From: Thermoactinomycetaceae bacterium
GTDB lineage: Bacteria; Bacillota; Bacilli; Thermoactinomycetales; Thermoactinomycetaceae
DNA: 6,320 nt
Direction: 5' to 3'
Assembly (NCBI GenBank): GCA_025449475.1
Contig: JANWJM010000140.1
Location: forward strand, 1-6,320
Part shown: positions 1-5,232 of the stretch, piece after piece
Layout of the letters: every line of letters begins with the position of its first letter
How positions within the stretch are numbered: the stretch's first letter is position 1
Made by a program: the position numbers and the translations under genes
The notes under the pieces: model-generated
Seen by the model: the letters and a program-made list of their open reading frames with translations, nothing else
Database searches by the model: none
What the model was told of the DNA's origin: nothing

Positions 1-328
1 CATCTACTTTTTCTCCTTCGGCTTTTCGAAAGGAAACAGCACAAAAAGGAAGCGGGAGAATGGGAATAGACTCCACAAGATTCCCATTAATGGAAGGAAT
101 CACTTCAGGAATCTTGACTTTTCGATCGCGAAGATAGGACATCCAATCTAATTCCATTTCGATGTCTTTTCGGTCTTTGACTGCGATTGGAAACAACTTT
201 AGAATGCAAGATTCGTGATGTCGAGTGTATTCAAATACATGTTTGCAGGTTCCACCAATCAAGCGGATTGAGCTTTCATCCCCTTCGAATTTGCGACATG
301 CTTCTTTGACCACATCTTTATTCCACAT
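1..328 (-). CDS. APH-like phosphotransferase, N-terminal fragment
   Basis: This partial gene enters from the left edge. Its ATG is at 328-326 and 109 codons are visible with no stop. The protein starts MWNKDVVKEACRKF and looks like the N-lobe of the aminoglycoside phosphotransferase / choline kinase-like fold. The strand-turn-strand with G25-G26 and 'HVFEY' (30-34) is followed by 'CILKLF' with K44 as the likely ATP-contacting lysine. A helix then carries E59 in 'MELDWMSYL', the likely salt-bridge partner, followed by 'IPEVIPSINGN' (73-83), a common feature of this family's N-lobe. The catalytic loop and metal-binding aspartates lie outside the window, so activity and substrate cannot be judged. 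These proteins are often annotated as aminoglycoside phosphotransferases without acting on antibiotics. A purine-rich AAAGGTGG lies about 11 nt before the ATG, which is a slightly long spacing. The gene is divergent from the cation efflux gene. Family assignment is fairly firm; function is unknown. Confidence 0.72.
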   Translation of the reverse strand, partial: MWNKDVVKEACRKFEGDESSIRLIGGTCKHVFEYTRHHESCILKLFPIAVKDRKDIEMELDWMSYLRDRKVKIPEVIPSINGNLVESIPILPLPFCAVSFRKAEGEKVD

Positions 329-362
329 GTTTTAAAAGCCCACCTTTTCTTTACTCATCTAT

Positions 363-368
363 ATCATA
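363..368 (-). promoter_or_regulatory. candidate -10 box for the phosphotransferase gene
   Basis: On the minus strand this reads TATGAT, five of six matches to the sigma-A -10 consensus, about 35 nt before the ATG at 328. No good -35 hexamer sits at 17 nt; the nearest is TTGGTA at a short 15-nt spacing. The call rests mainly on the -10 and its position. Confidence 0.3.
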
Positions 369-448
369 CTACAGAGGGAAATTTACCAAAACCAATAATC
401 ATGATTCACTCCATTTTTCGTTTCTTAAGTAAAAAACGTTTCTCTAGA

Positions 449-477
449 CTAACATGAATGTCATCTTTTATTATATA
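449..477 (+). promoter_or_regulatory. candidate promoter of the cation efflux gene
   Basis: CTAACA (449-454) and TATATA (472-477) are separated by 17 nt. The -35 matches consensus at four of six positions and the -10 is AT-rich. Transcription would begin near 484, just before the AAAGGGG ribosome binding site at 493-499. This agrees with translation starting at 508 or 514 rather than at the upstream ATG at 454. The match is moderate. Confidence 0.35.
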
Positions 478-507
478 GATGCTCATATTAATAAAGGGGT
501 GTACGGC

Positions 508-1398
508 TTGACCATGAATCAATCGGCATTACAAGGGATTCGTCTGAGCATCTTCTGTTATATTTTTTTATCGATTAGTAAGATTGCGGTTGGGGGATGG
601 GCTCATTCGCTTGTCGTCGTCGCGGATGGATTTAACAATCTTTCAGATATTGTTGTCTCCATTGCATTATTCATTGGTTTGAAAATCGCGGGTCGTCCTG
701 CCGATCAAAATCACCCCTTTGGACATAATCGTGCTGAATCGGTTGCGATCTTAGTCGCTGTATCATCCATGGCGCTTGTGAGTATCAATATCTGGGTGGA
801 CGTCATCAAAGCGTTCTTCCAGGAAAACACAGCTCCTATTCATCCCCTGGCATTCTATATCTCTATTTTATCAGCCGTCATTATGTTTTGTGTGTATTTA
901 TTTAACATTCACTTGAGTAAAAAATCAAAGAGCAGCGCTTTGCGTGCAGCCGCCTTGGATAACCGTTCCGATGCTTTCGTTAGTTTGGGAGCAGCAGTGG
1001 GGATCGTTGGAACAAGATGGGGGTTTACCTGGATTGATCCATTGGCGGCATTTTTGGTTGGAGGGCTCATCCTTAAGACAGCGATCGACTTGGGGCGTCC
1101 GGTCATTCATTCGTTAATGGATGGATTTGATCAAGACAAATTGACCCAGATGAAGAAGTTGATTCTGGAAGAAGTGGAAGGAGTCCAAGAAGTTCGTGAA
1201 ATTCGAGCGAGAAGTCATGGCAAATATATTTTTGTAGAGATCACAATCGGTGTGCATCCGCAACTATCTGTTCTCAAAAGTCACCAATTAACAGAGGAGA
1301 TTGAACAGAAATTGATGGCGTTCGATCATATCAAACAGGTGCATATCCATGTGGAGCCTTCGTCACCGATATCCAATCCTTCTTCATCTATATCATAA
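508..1398 (+). CDS. Cation diffusion facilitator, probable Mn(II) exporter
   Basis: Membrane antiporter of the cation diffusion facilitator family, which exports divalent metal in exchange for protons and works as a homodimer. An in-frame ATG at 454 has no ribosome binding site. AAAGGGG at 493-499 is 8 nt before TTG 508 and 14 nt before ATG 514, so 508 (296 aa) is preferred, with 514 (294 aa) possible. With TTG as residue 1, TM2 carries 'ADGFNNLSD' with D40, N43 and D47, the cytosolic loop has 'HPFGH' from H69, and TM5 carries 'LDNRSD' with D151 and D155. The C-terminal 85 or so residues form the usual cytosolic metal-binding domain and contain 'HIHVEP'. The transport site has Asn and Asp but no His. 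Zinc members usually have HxxxD, so this pattern fits the manganese branch (Bacillus MneP/MneS) better. Metal choice is inferred; iron or cobalt cannot be excluded. No terminator is obvious after the stop. Confidence 0.88.
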   Translation: MTMNQSALQGIRLSIFCYIFLSISKIAVGGWAHSLVVVADGFNNLSDIVVSIALFIGLKIAGRPADQNHPFGHNRAESVAILVAVSSMALVSINIWVDVIKAFFQENTAPIHPLAFYISILSAVIMFCVYLFNIHLSKKSKSSALRAAALDNRSDAFVSLGAAVGIVGTRWGFTWIDPLAAFLVGGLILKTAIDLGRPVIHSLMDGFDQDKLTQMKKLILEEVEGVQEVREIRARSHGKYIFVEITIGVHPQLSVLKSHQLTEEIEQKLMAFDHIKQVHIHVEPSSPISNPSSSIS

Positions 1399-1453
1399 AA
1401 TCTCCCAAAAAATAAATAAAAGATAATGATAAAGCAAAGGGATTCATAGAGTC

Positions 1454-1482
1454 TTGACCGTATATTTTACCATTGGTATGAT
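1454..1482 (+). promoter_or_regulatory. sigma-A promoter of guaA
   Basis: TTGACC (1454-1459) and TATGAT (1477-1482) are separated by exactly 17 nt, and each hexamer matches consensus at five of six positions. Transcription should start near 1489. This leaves a leader of about 200 nt before guaA, far longer than ribosome binding needs. Confidence 0.75.
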
Positions 1483-1626
1483 AATTTTGTTTAAGAATTT
1501 ATCCATCGATTACACATGTTTAAGGGATGAATCGTTTCAGATTTTAAGTAGGTCGCCGGCATTTCTTCCATTGATTGAGAGGTTATCATGACCCATCGAC
1601 AAGTTTAAATCGTATTTGTGGGGTAG

Positions 1627-1674
1627 AAACCGGGGTCCTATATCGCAGGCAGCGGTATAGTTCTCGGTTTTTTT
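1627..1674 (+). terminator. intrinsic terminator in the guaA leader (attenuator)
   Basis: The arm starting AAACCGGGG (from 1627) pairs with the arm ending CTCGGTTT (to 1670). The outer helix is 9 bp, including two G-U pairs. It is followed by one T-T mismatch, a C-G pair, a bulged C, and TATA/TATA (1639-1642 with 1656-1659), with a loop of about 13 nt. A seven-T run (1668-1674) follows directly. It lies between the guaA promoter and the guaA ribosome binding site with no other gene nearby, so it most likely acts as a conditional terminator for guaA. Confidence 0.72.
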
Positions 1675-1682
1675 GATCCTAT

Positions 1683-1689
1683 AAGGAGG
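1683..1689 (+). promoter_or_regulatory. guaA ribosome binding site
   Basis: AAGGAGG is a near-perfect Shine-Dalgarno sequence. It is 3 nt before ATG 1693 and 6 nt before ATG 1696. The second spacing is more usual, so the protein may start at 1696 and be 512 residues long. Confidence 0.8.
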
Positions 1690-1692
1690 TTT

Positions 1693-3234
1693 ATGATGAA
1701 AAAATTGTTTGAACGTGTTGTCGTTCTTGACTTTGGTGGACAGTATAACCAATTGGTTGCAAGAAAAATTCGCGATTTAGGGGTTTATAGTGAGTTGGTA
1801 CCCTATGATATTTCTGCTCCAGAGATAAAAGAAATCGCTCCAAAGGGAATCGTCTTGTCAGGTGGGTTCCAGCGTGTTGCTGATCACTCATCACTGGTTT
1901 GCGATCCACAAATCTTTGAGTTGGGTCTTCCGATCCTAGGTATTGGTTCTGGCATGCAGGTCATTGCTCGTCATTTTGGTGCGACAGTCGATCGTGTGGA
2001 GAAAAAGGAAGATGGCAAAACGATTCTCCGTGTGAAAAATCAGCAATCTCTCTTTCGCGATTTTGATTCATTGGAAACGGTTTGGATGGATTATTCGGAT
2101 ATTGTCACCGCTCCACCAGAGGGGTTCACTCTTGATGCGAGTACAGATTCAACGCCTGTCGCTGCGATGAGTTTTGCTGAACAGAAGATCTATGCTGTTC
2201 AGTTTCATCCAGAGTCTCAACATACGCAACATGGAGATGATCTCATTCGTCGCTTCTTATTTGATGTTTGTGAATGTACAGGTAATTGGAGTATGGAGAA
2301 CTTTATTACGGATCAAGTGAATGCGATTCGTGAGCAAGTAGGAGATCAGAAAGTATTGTTAGCGCTGAGCGGTGGGATTGATTCATCGGTGGTTGCTGTG
2401 TTGATTCATCGAGCAATCGGTGATCAGTTAACCTGTATGTTTGTCGATCATGGATTGCTGCGGAAAGGCGAGGTAGAAAGTGTCGTTCAAACCTTTTCAG
2501 ATCATTTCCAAATGCGACTGATCAAGGTGGATGCGCGTGAGCGGTTTTTAAACAAATTACAAGGTGTGACTGATCCAGAGCAGAAGCGGAAAATCATTGG
2601 AAATGAGTTCATTCATGTGTTTGAAGAAGAATCTTTGCAGTTAGGTGAACATCGTTTTTTGGGTCAGGGCACTTTGTATACGGATGTGATCGAATCAGGA
2701 ACCGCTACTGCGCAAACGATTAAATCACATCACAATGTCGGTGGATTGCCCGAACAGATGAAGATGGAATTGATTGAACCCTTGAAATCACTCTTTAAAG
2801 ATGAAGTGCGCAAAGTAGGAGAAATATTGGGCTTACCGAAAGAGATTGTCTGGCGACAGCCATTTCCCGGTCCGGGATTAGGCGTTCGAATCATCGGAGA
2901 AGTGACGGCTGAGAAATTGGCAATTGTCCGAGAGTCGGATGCCATTTTACGTGAGGAGATTGAAAAAGCAGGATTAGATCGAGAAATCTGGCAATACTTC
3001 ACCACATTACCTGATTTTCGTAGTGTAGGTGTGAAGGGCGATGCACGCACATATGCCTATACAGTAGGCATCCGGGCTGTTACTTCTGTTGATGGTATGA
3101 CCGCCGATTGGGCCAGGATTCCACATGAGGTTTTGGATAAAATAGCACATCGCATTACCCACGAAGTTGAGCACGTGAATCGAGTTGTCTATGATATTAC
3201 CGCAAAACCACCTTCCACCATTGAGTGGGAGTAG
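1693..3234 (+). CDS. guaA: GMP synthetase with degenerate amidotransferase domain
   Basis: GMP synthetase aminates XMP to GMP with ATP, normally using ammonia released from glutamine. At 513 aa it has full family length, and all domains are present. Residues 8-195 are the class-I amidotransferase domain, 200 to about 395 the ATP pyrophosphatase domain, and the remainder the dimerisation domain ending 'KPPSTIEWE'. The synthetase part looks intact: PP-loop SGGIDSS at 226-232, KSHHNVGGLP at 344-353 and PFPGPGLGVR at 390-399. The amidotransferase part is not. The nucleophile elbow, normally GICYGMQ, reads GIGSGMQ (83-89), so the catalytic Cys is Gly85. SGGP is SGGF (56-59), and the usual WMSHGD is WMDYSD (131-136). 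The triad His and Glu remain as H172 and E174. Since the reading frame is open and conserved throughout, this is probably a functional ammonia-dependent enzyme, or one served by another amidotransferase, rather than a pseudogene. A paralogue with a special role is possible. Expression is probably set by the attenuator upstream. Confidence 0.95.
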   Translation: MMKKLFERVVVLDFGGQYNQLVARKIRDLGVYSELVPYDISAPEIKEIAPKGIVLSGGFQRVADHSSLVCDPQIFELGLPILGIGSGMQVIARHFGATVDRVEKKEDGKTILRVKNQQSLFRDFDSLETVWMDYSDIVTAPPEGFTLDASTDSTPVAAMSFAEQKIYAVQFHPESQHTQHGDDLIRRFLFDVCECTGNWSMENFITDQVNAIREQVGDQKVLLALSGGIDSSVVAVLIHRAIGDQLTCMFVDHGLLRKGEVESVVQTFSDHFQMRLIKVDARERFLNKLQGVTDPEQKRKIIGNEFIHVFEEESLQLGEHRFLGQGTLYTDVIESGTATAQTIKSHHNVGGLPEQMKMELIEPLKSLFKDEVRKVGEILGLPKEIVWRQPFPGPGLGVRIIGEVTAEKLAIVRESDAILREEIEKAGLDREIWQYFTTLPDFRSVGVKGDARTYAYTVGIRAVTSVDGMTADWARIPHEVLDKIAHRITHEVEHVNRVVYDITAKPPSTIEWE

Positions 3235-3276
3235 TTGAAGGAGAGCGGAAGGGCTTTGTTGATGTGAAATGTTGCA

Positions 3277-3318
3277 TGGGGATCCTTTTGACGGACATTG
3301 ATGTGGCAAGGATCCCCA
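3277..3318. terminator. stem-loop between convergent genes, possible bidirectional terminator
   Basis: TGGGGATCCTT (3277-3287) and AAGGATCCCCA (3308-3318) form an 11-bp perfect inverted repeat with a 20-nt loop. It lies between the ends of guaA and the convergent SMR pair. Neither strand has a T-run next to the stem, so it is not a standard intrinsic terminator; it could end transcription with a factor or protect 3' ends. Next to it is an AT-rich stretch with two further small palindromes: ATTTATT/AATAAAT (3321-3337) and AATAATATTATT (3340-3351). Confidence 0.45.
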
Positions 3319-3359
3319 GGATTTATTCGAAATAAATATAATAATATTATTTTAAATAA

Positions 3360-3701
3360 TTAAATCGATTCGCCATCTCCCTTTTTTTCTGTAAGCTGAA
3401 CAAACCATAGTCCAGCGATAATCAGGATGATCCCTCCAATTTGCAGGAGCGAAAGAGGATCTCCTAGAAATGTAGCACCGATTAGAGCAACTGATAGGAC
3501 ACCGACACCCGACCAGATCGCATAGCCGAGACCAATGTTCATTCCATGTTTTAGACTAAGTGAAAAGATATAGTACGAAGTAGCTGCAAATAGTACTGTA
3601 ATGGCAGTTGGTAACAGAATCGTAAATCCATCTGTGTAACGCGTTGCGATGGCTGCAATGATTTCCAGGAAAATGGCAAGAAAAAGATAAATATATGCCA
3701 A
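3360..3701 (-). CDS. SMR-family efflux protein, second subunit of a pair
   Basis: Small multidrug resistance transporter of four membrane helices, a proton-coupled exporter of cationic compounds. A GTG at 3710 is in frame but has AGGA only 2 nt before it. TTG at 3701-3699 has AGGA 10 nt upstream and puts the essential membrane Glu at position 13, exactly as in its partner, so 3701 (113 aa) is preferred over 3710 (116 aa). Key residues are E13, Y60 and W63 in 'GYAIWSGVG'. It aligns with the upstream SMR protein without gaps over about 95 residues. Loops 1 and 3 are poor in positive charge ('RYTDGF', 'LGDPLS'), whereas loop 2 (K51, H52) and the tail (K106, K107) carry it. This suggests N- and C-termini in the cytoplasm, opposite to its partner. 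It lies about 40 nt after the first SMR gene, probably in one operon. Substrate is unknown; the Trp next to the Glu typical of guanidine exporters is absent. Confidence 0.88.
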   Translation of the reverse strand: MAYIYLFLAIFLEIIAAIATRYTDGFTILLPTAITVLFAATSYYIFSLSLKHGMNIGLGYAIWSGVGVLSVALIGATFLGDPLSLLQIGGIILIIAGLWFVQLTEKKGDGESI

Positions 3702-3741
3702 GATAATCACTTCCTATCTTATCAACTAACTCCTTGCTAGA

Positions 3742-4056
3742 TTATCCTATCTCTAAAGCTACAACACCGACAATGATCAGAATAACGCCCAATATTTGCT
3801 TTTTGGTTAGCTTTTCCTTGAAAAGAATTAATCCAAAAATGGCAACAAGGACAACGCCAACTCCAGCCCAGATCGCATAACCGATTCCAATGTTTAATCC
3901 ATATCGAAGGCTAATTGCAAAGAAAAAATAAGAAGCGATAATCACCAAAATCGTGATAATGCTTGGGATCAGTTTTTTAAATCCTTCTGAATATCGGCTG
4001 GTGATAGCGCCTGTTACCTCAGCGAATATGGTGAAGGCCAAGAATAAATAGTCCAA
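3742..4056 (-). CDS. SMR-family efflux protein, first subunit of a pair
   Basis: Four-helix SMR transporter of 104 aa, the family's usual size. The start is TTG at 4056-4054, with AGGGAGGG on the minus strand 6 nt upstream. E13 is the proton and substrate-binding Glu, and Y60, W63, G65 and G67 match the 'AYAIWSGxG' signature of EmrE. Positive charge is concentrated in loop 1 (R21, K27, K28) and loop 3 (K80, K82, K85, K86), with little in loop 2 and none in the C-terminal tail. By the positive-inside rule its termini face outward, opposite to the downstream SMR protein. Paired SMR proteins of opposite orientation, such as EbrA/EbrB, work as antiparallel heterodimers, and this pair probably does too. 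Both have Asn at position 55, where EmrE has a Pro nearby, which suggests origin by tandem duplication. The divergent LysR gene is the likely regulator. The exported compound cannot be told from sequence. Confidence 0.9.
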   Translation of the reverse strand: MDYLFLAFTIFAEVTGAITSRYSEGFKKLIPSIITILVIIASYFFFAISLRYGLNIGIGYAIWAGVGVVLVAIFGLILFKEKLTKKQILGVILIIVGVVALEIG

Positions 4057-4062
4057 ACGATT

Positions 4063-4070
4063 CCCTCCCT
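4063..4070 (-). promoter_or_regulatory. ribosome binding site of the first SMR gene
   Basis: On the minus strand this reads AGGGAGGG, 6 nt before the TTG at 4056. No ATG or GTG is better placed, so it fixes the TTG start. Confidence 0.75.
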
Positions 4071-4087
4071 GATTAGGATGTACATTT

Positions 4088-4116
4088 AGTATAGACTGGT
4101 GTTGATATCATGTATA
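4088..4116 (-). promoter_or_regulatory. candidate promoter of the SMR operon
   Basis: On the minus strand, TATACA (4116-4111) and TATACT (4093-4088) are 17 nt apart. The -10 matches consensus at five of six positions and the -35 at four of six. Transcription would start near 4081. A weak -35 is typical of promoters that need an activator, and a LysR-type box is centred about 64 nt upstream of this start. Confidence 0.5.
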
Positions 4117-4130
4117 ATGAATGTTATTAA
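4102..4130 (+). promoter_or_regulatory. candidate promoter of the LysR gene
   Basis: TTGATA (4102-4107, five of six) and TATTAA (4125-4130, four of six) are 17 nt apart, with a predicted start near 4137. It overlaps the oppositely directed SMR promoter. A perfect TATAAT at 4113-4118 is an alternative -10, but its best -35 (TAGACT, 4092-4097) is only 15 nt away. Confidence 0.45.
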
Positions 4131-4137
4131 TGAGTTC

Positions 4138-4152
4138 ATCACTAATAGTGAT
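4138..4152. promoter_or_regulatory. LysR-type operator, perfect dyad with T-N11-A core
   Basis: ATCACTAATAGTGAT is a perfect 6-bp inverted repeat around a 3-bp centre. It contains T-N11-A (4139-4151), the classical LysR-type box. Its centre at 4145 is about 64 bp upstream of the predicted SMR transcription start and lies just downstream of the predicted LysR-gene start. This is the standard layout for activation of the divergent target and repression of the regulator's own gene. Confidence 0.68.
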
Positions 4153-4170
4153 ATAAGGGAAGGGTTAAAG

Positions 4171-5022
4171 ATGGAACTAAGTGATCTCAGGATTTTTCAA
4201 GCGATTGCTGAAGAATCAAGTATTTCAGGCGCAGCGAAACGCTTGGGTTATGTTCAGTCAAATGTAACCACTAGGTTACGCAAGCTGGAAGAAGAATTGG
4301 GAGTGCTTCTTTTTTATCGGAATGTGAAGGGAATGACGCTTACCGAAAAAGGCATCCTTTTTAGAAAGTACGCCGATTCCATTTTGCAAATGGCTGATGA
4401 GGCAGTCGCAGTTCTACAAGATCCAGATCACCTAGCAGGAACGCTTCGGATTGGTGTCGTTGAAACAGTTACTTGCGGGAACTTTATGAATATTATCTCC
4501 ACCTATCAACAGGAGCATCGTCACGTATCATTGCGATTGGAAACGGGAACGCCGTTTGCCTTAATGGAAAAGGTGAGGGATTATGAGTTAGATTGTGCTT
4601 TTGTAACGGGTGATCTTGCTGCAACTGATTTTGTGCTGGATTTTGTACAGACGGATGAATTAGTTGTTTTATCTCGAAGTCATTTAAATCGAACCTCATT
4701 ATTTGATCGAAAATGGGCCGTCTTTCCAAAAGGTTGCCCCTTTAGAAGGCGGTTAGATCAGTGGCTTCAAAACGAGGGTGTCGCTCTAACCAACTTGATT
4801 GAAATTAGTTCATTGGAAACGATCTTAGCCAGTGTCCGAGAAGGAATCACAGCTACTCTTTTACCGAAATCAGTGTTAACAGGCTCATATGAGCATTTAT
4901 ATGTTACGCCTATTCCAGACCAGTATAAATGGATAAAGACCGGTCTAATCCGTAGAGAAGATAAGTATTTAAGTCATGCTTATCAAGCGTTTGCGGAACG
5001 GGTTCAAAAGCAGGGGTTATAG
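4171..5022 (+). CDS. LysR-family transcriptional regulator of the SMR pair
   Basis: LysR-type DNA-binding regulator of 283 aa, close to the family norm of about 290. A reading frame extends upstream to a GTG at 4099, but the protein similarity begins at ATG 4171 ('MELSDLRIFQAIAEE'). AAGGGAAGGG (4155-4164) lies 6 nt before it, so 4171 is the start. The winged helix-turn-helix occupies about residues 1-60, with the recognition region 'SGAAKRLGYVQSNVTTRLRKLEEELG'-like between residues 19 and 44, reported here as its two halves SGAAKRLGYVQ and SNVTTRLRKLEEELG. The effector-binding domain begins near residue 92 ('GTLRIGVVE') and runs to the end; its ligand cannot be inferred. The gene is divergent from the SMR pair across a 114-bp region containing a LysR box, so it most likely activates that operon in response to a compound the pair exports. 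It probably also represses itself. Confidence 0.92.
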   Translation: MELSDLRIFQAIAEESSISGAAKRLGYVQSNVTTRLRKLEEELGVLLFYRNVKGMTLTEKGILFRKYADSILQMADEAVAVLQDPDHLAGTLRIGVVETVTCGNFMNIISTYQQEHRHVSLRLETGTPFALMEKVRDYELDCAFVTGDLAATDFVLDFVQTDELVVLSRSHLNRTSLFDRKWAVFPKGCPFRRRLDQWLQNEGVALTNLIEISSLETILASVREGITATLLPKSVLTGSYEHLYVTPIPDQYKWIKTGLIRREDKYLSHAYQAFAERVQKQGL

Positions 5023-5115
5023 AAGAAACTTTGCGTTTGATAGATATGTATTGGTGGAAAATAGATTCCGTCTTTATCGCTGGATCGAGTAAGAAATTGA
5101 GGATTTCCTCGGTTC

Positions 5116-5142
5116 CAACCTTGAGGGGTTGAAATAATTTTT
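5116..5142 (+). terminator. weak candidate terminator after the LysR gene
   Basis: CAACC (5116-5120) and GGTTG (5127-5131) form a 5-bp stem with a 6-nt loop, followed 6 nt later by TTTTT (5138-5142). GGTT at 5111-5114 and CCTC/GAGG repeats nearby allow competing folds. The stem is short and the T-run is not adjacent, so it would be inefficient. Confidence 0.3.
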
Positions 5143-5203
5143 ACTTGCATCAGTATGAAGATCCATGAAGTAAGTGAATCTAAGAATGGGCAAAGCTCTA
5201 CCG

Positions 5204-5232
5204 CAACAAGCATGATAGTTGTTGAGTATCAT
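5204..5232. repeat. interleaved inverted repeats upstream of the purine permease
   Basis: CAACAA (5204-5209) pairs with TTGTTG (5219-5224), and ATGATA (5212-5217) pairs with TATCAT (5227-5232). The two 6-bp dyads interleave, so in RNA they would be mutually exclusive or form a compact pseudoknot. In DNA they form overlapping operator-like dyads next to the candidate permease promoter. Confidence 0.55.

Larger units (their letters stand above)
1489..1692 (+). ncRNA. guaA 5' leader with attenuator, class unknown
   Basis: A leader of about 200 nt lies between the promoter and guaA and ends in an intrinsic terminator (1627-1674). Upstream there are several possible helices. They include CGATT/AATCG (1507-1511 with 1530-1534), GGTTA/TGACC (1581-1585 with 1589-1593), and CCC plus ACAAG paired with TTTGT plus GGG (1592-1623). 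GACCC at 1590-1594 can pair with GGGTC at 1633-1637 inside the 5' arm of the terminator, a plausible antiterminator pairing. I did not find the conserved cores of the purine, PRPP/guanidine (ykkC), ZTP, THF or T-box leaders. The signal sensed is therefore unknown; a purine or guanine nucleotide is a guess from the downstream gene. The start is approximate. Confidence 0.5.

Noticed and set aside
454..507. N-terminal extension of the cation efflux protein from ATG 454
   Set aside because: There is no ribosome binding site at 454, the candidate promoter would start transcription near 484, and the extension has no counterpart in the family.
1569..1594. PyrR-like or ykkC-like motif in the guaA leader (GAGAGGTT at 1577-1584)
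   Set aside because: Only the short GAGAGG piece matches. The flanking conserved residues of a PyrR site or of guanidine/PRPP riboswitches are absent.
1605..1674. T-box antiterminator in the guaA leader (TGGGGTAGAAACCGGGG)
   Set aside because: It lacks the invariant TGGNACCGCG sequence and the Stem I features, and guaA is not an amino-acid gene.
1921..1980. Frameshift or local sequence error explaining the missing Cys in GuaA
   Set aside because: The frame stays aligned with the family on both sides, and altered residues also occur at two other separate amidotransferase motifs, so genuine divergence is more likely.
2730..3309. Minus-strand open frames opposite the 3' part of guaA
   Set aside because: Both overlap highly conserved guaA coding sequence, show no domain resemblance and have no convincing ribosome binding site.
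4099..4170. N-terminal extension of the LysR protein from GTG 4099
   Set aside because: LysR proteins begin at the helix-turn-helix, which matches ATG 4171 with a good ribosome binding site. The extension would lie over the promoters and operator.
4057..4170. Guanidine riboswitch in front of the SMR pair
   Set aside because: The predicted SMR leader is only about 25 nt, too short for an aptamer, and the proteins lack the Trp next to Glu13 seen in guanidine exporters.
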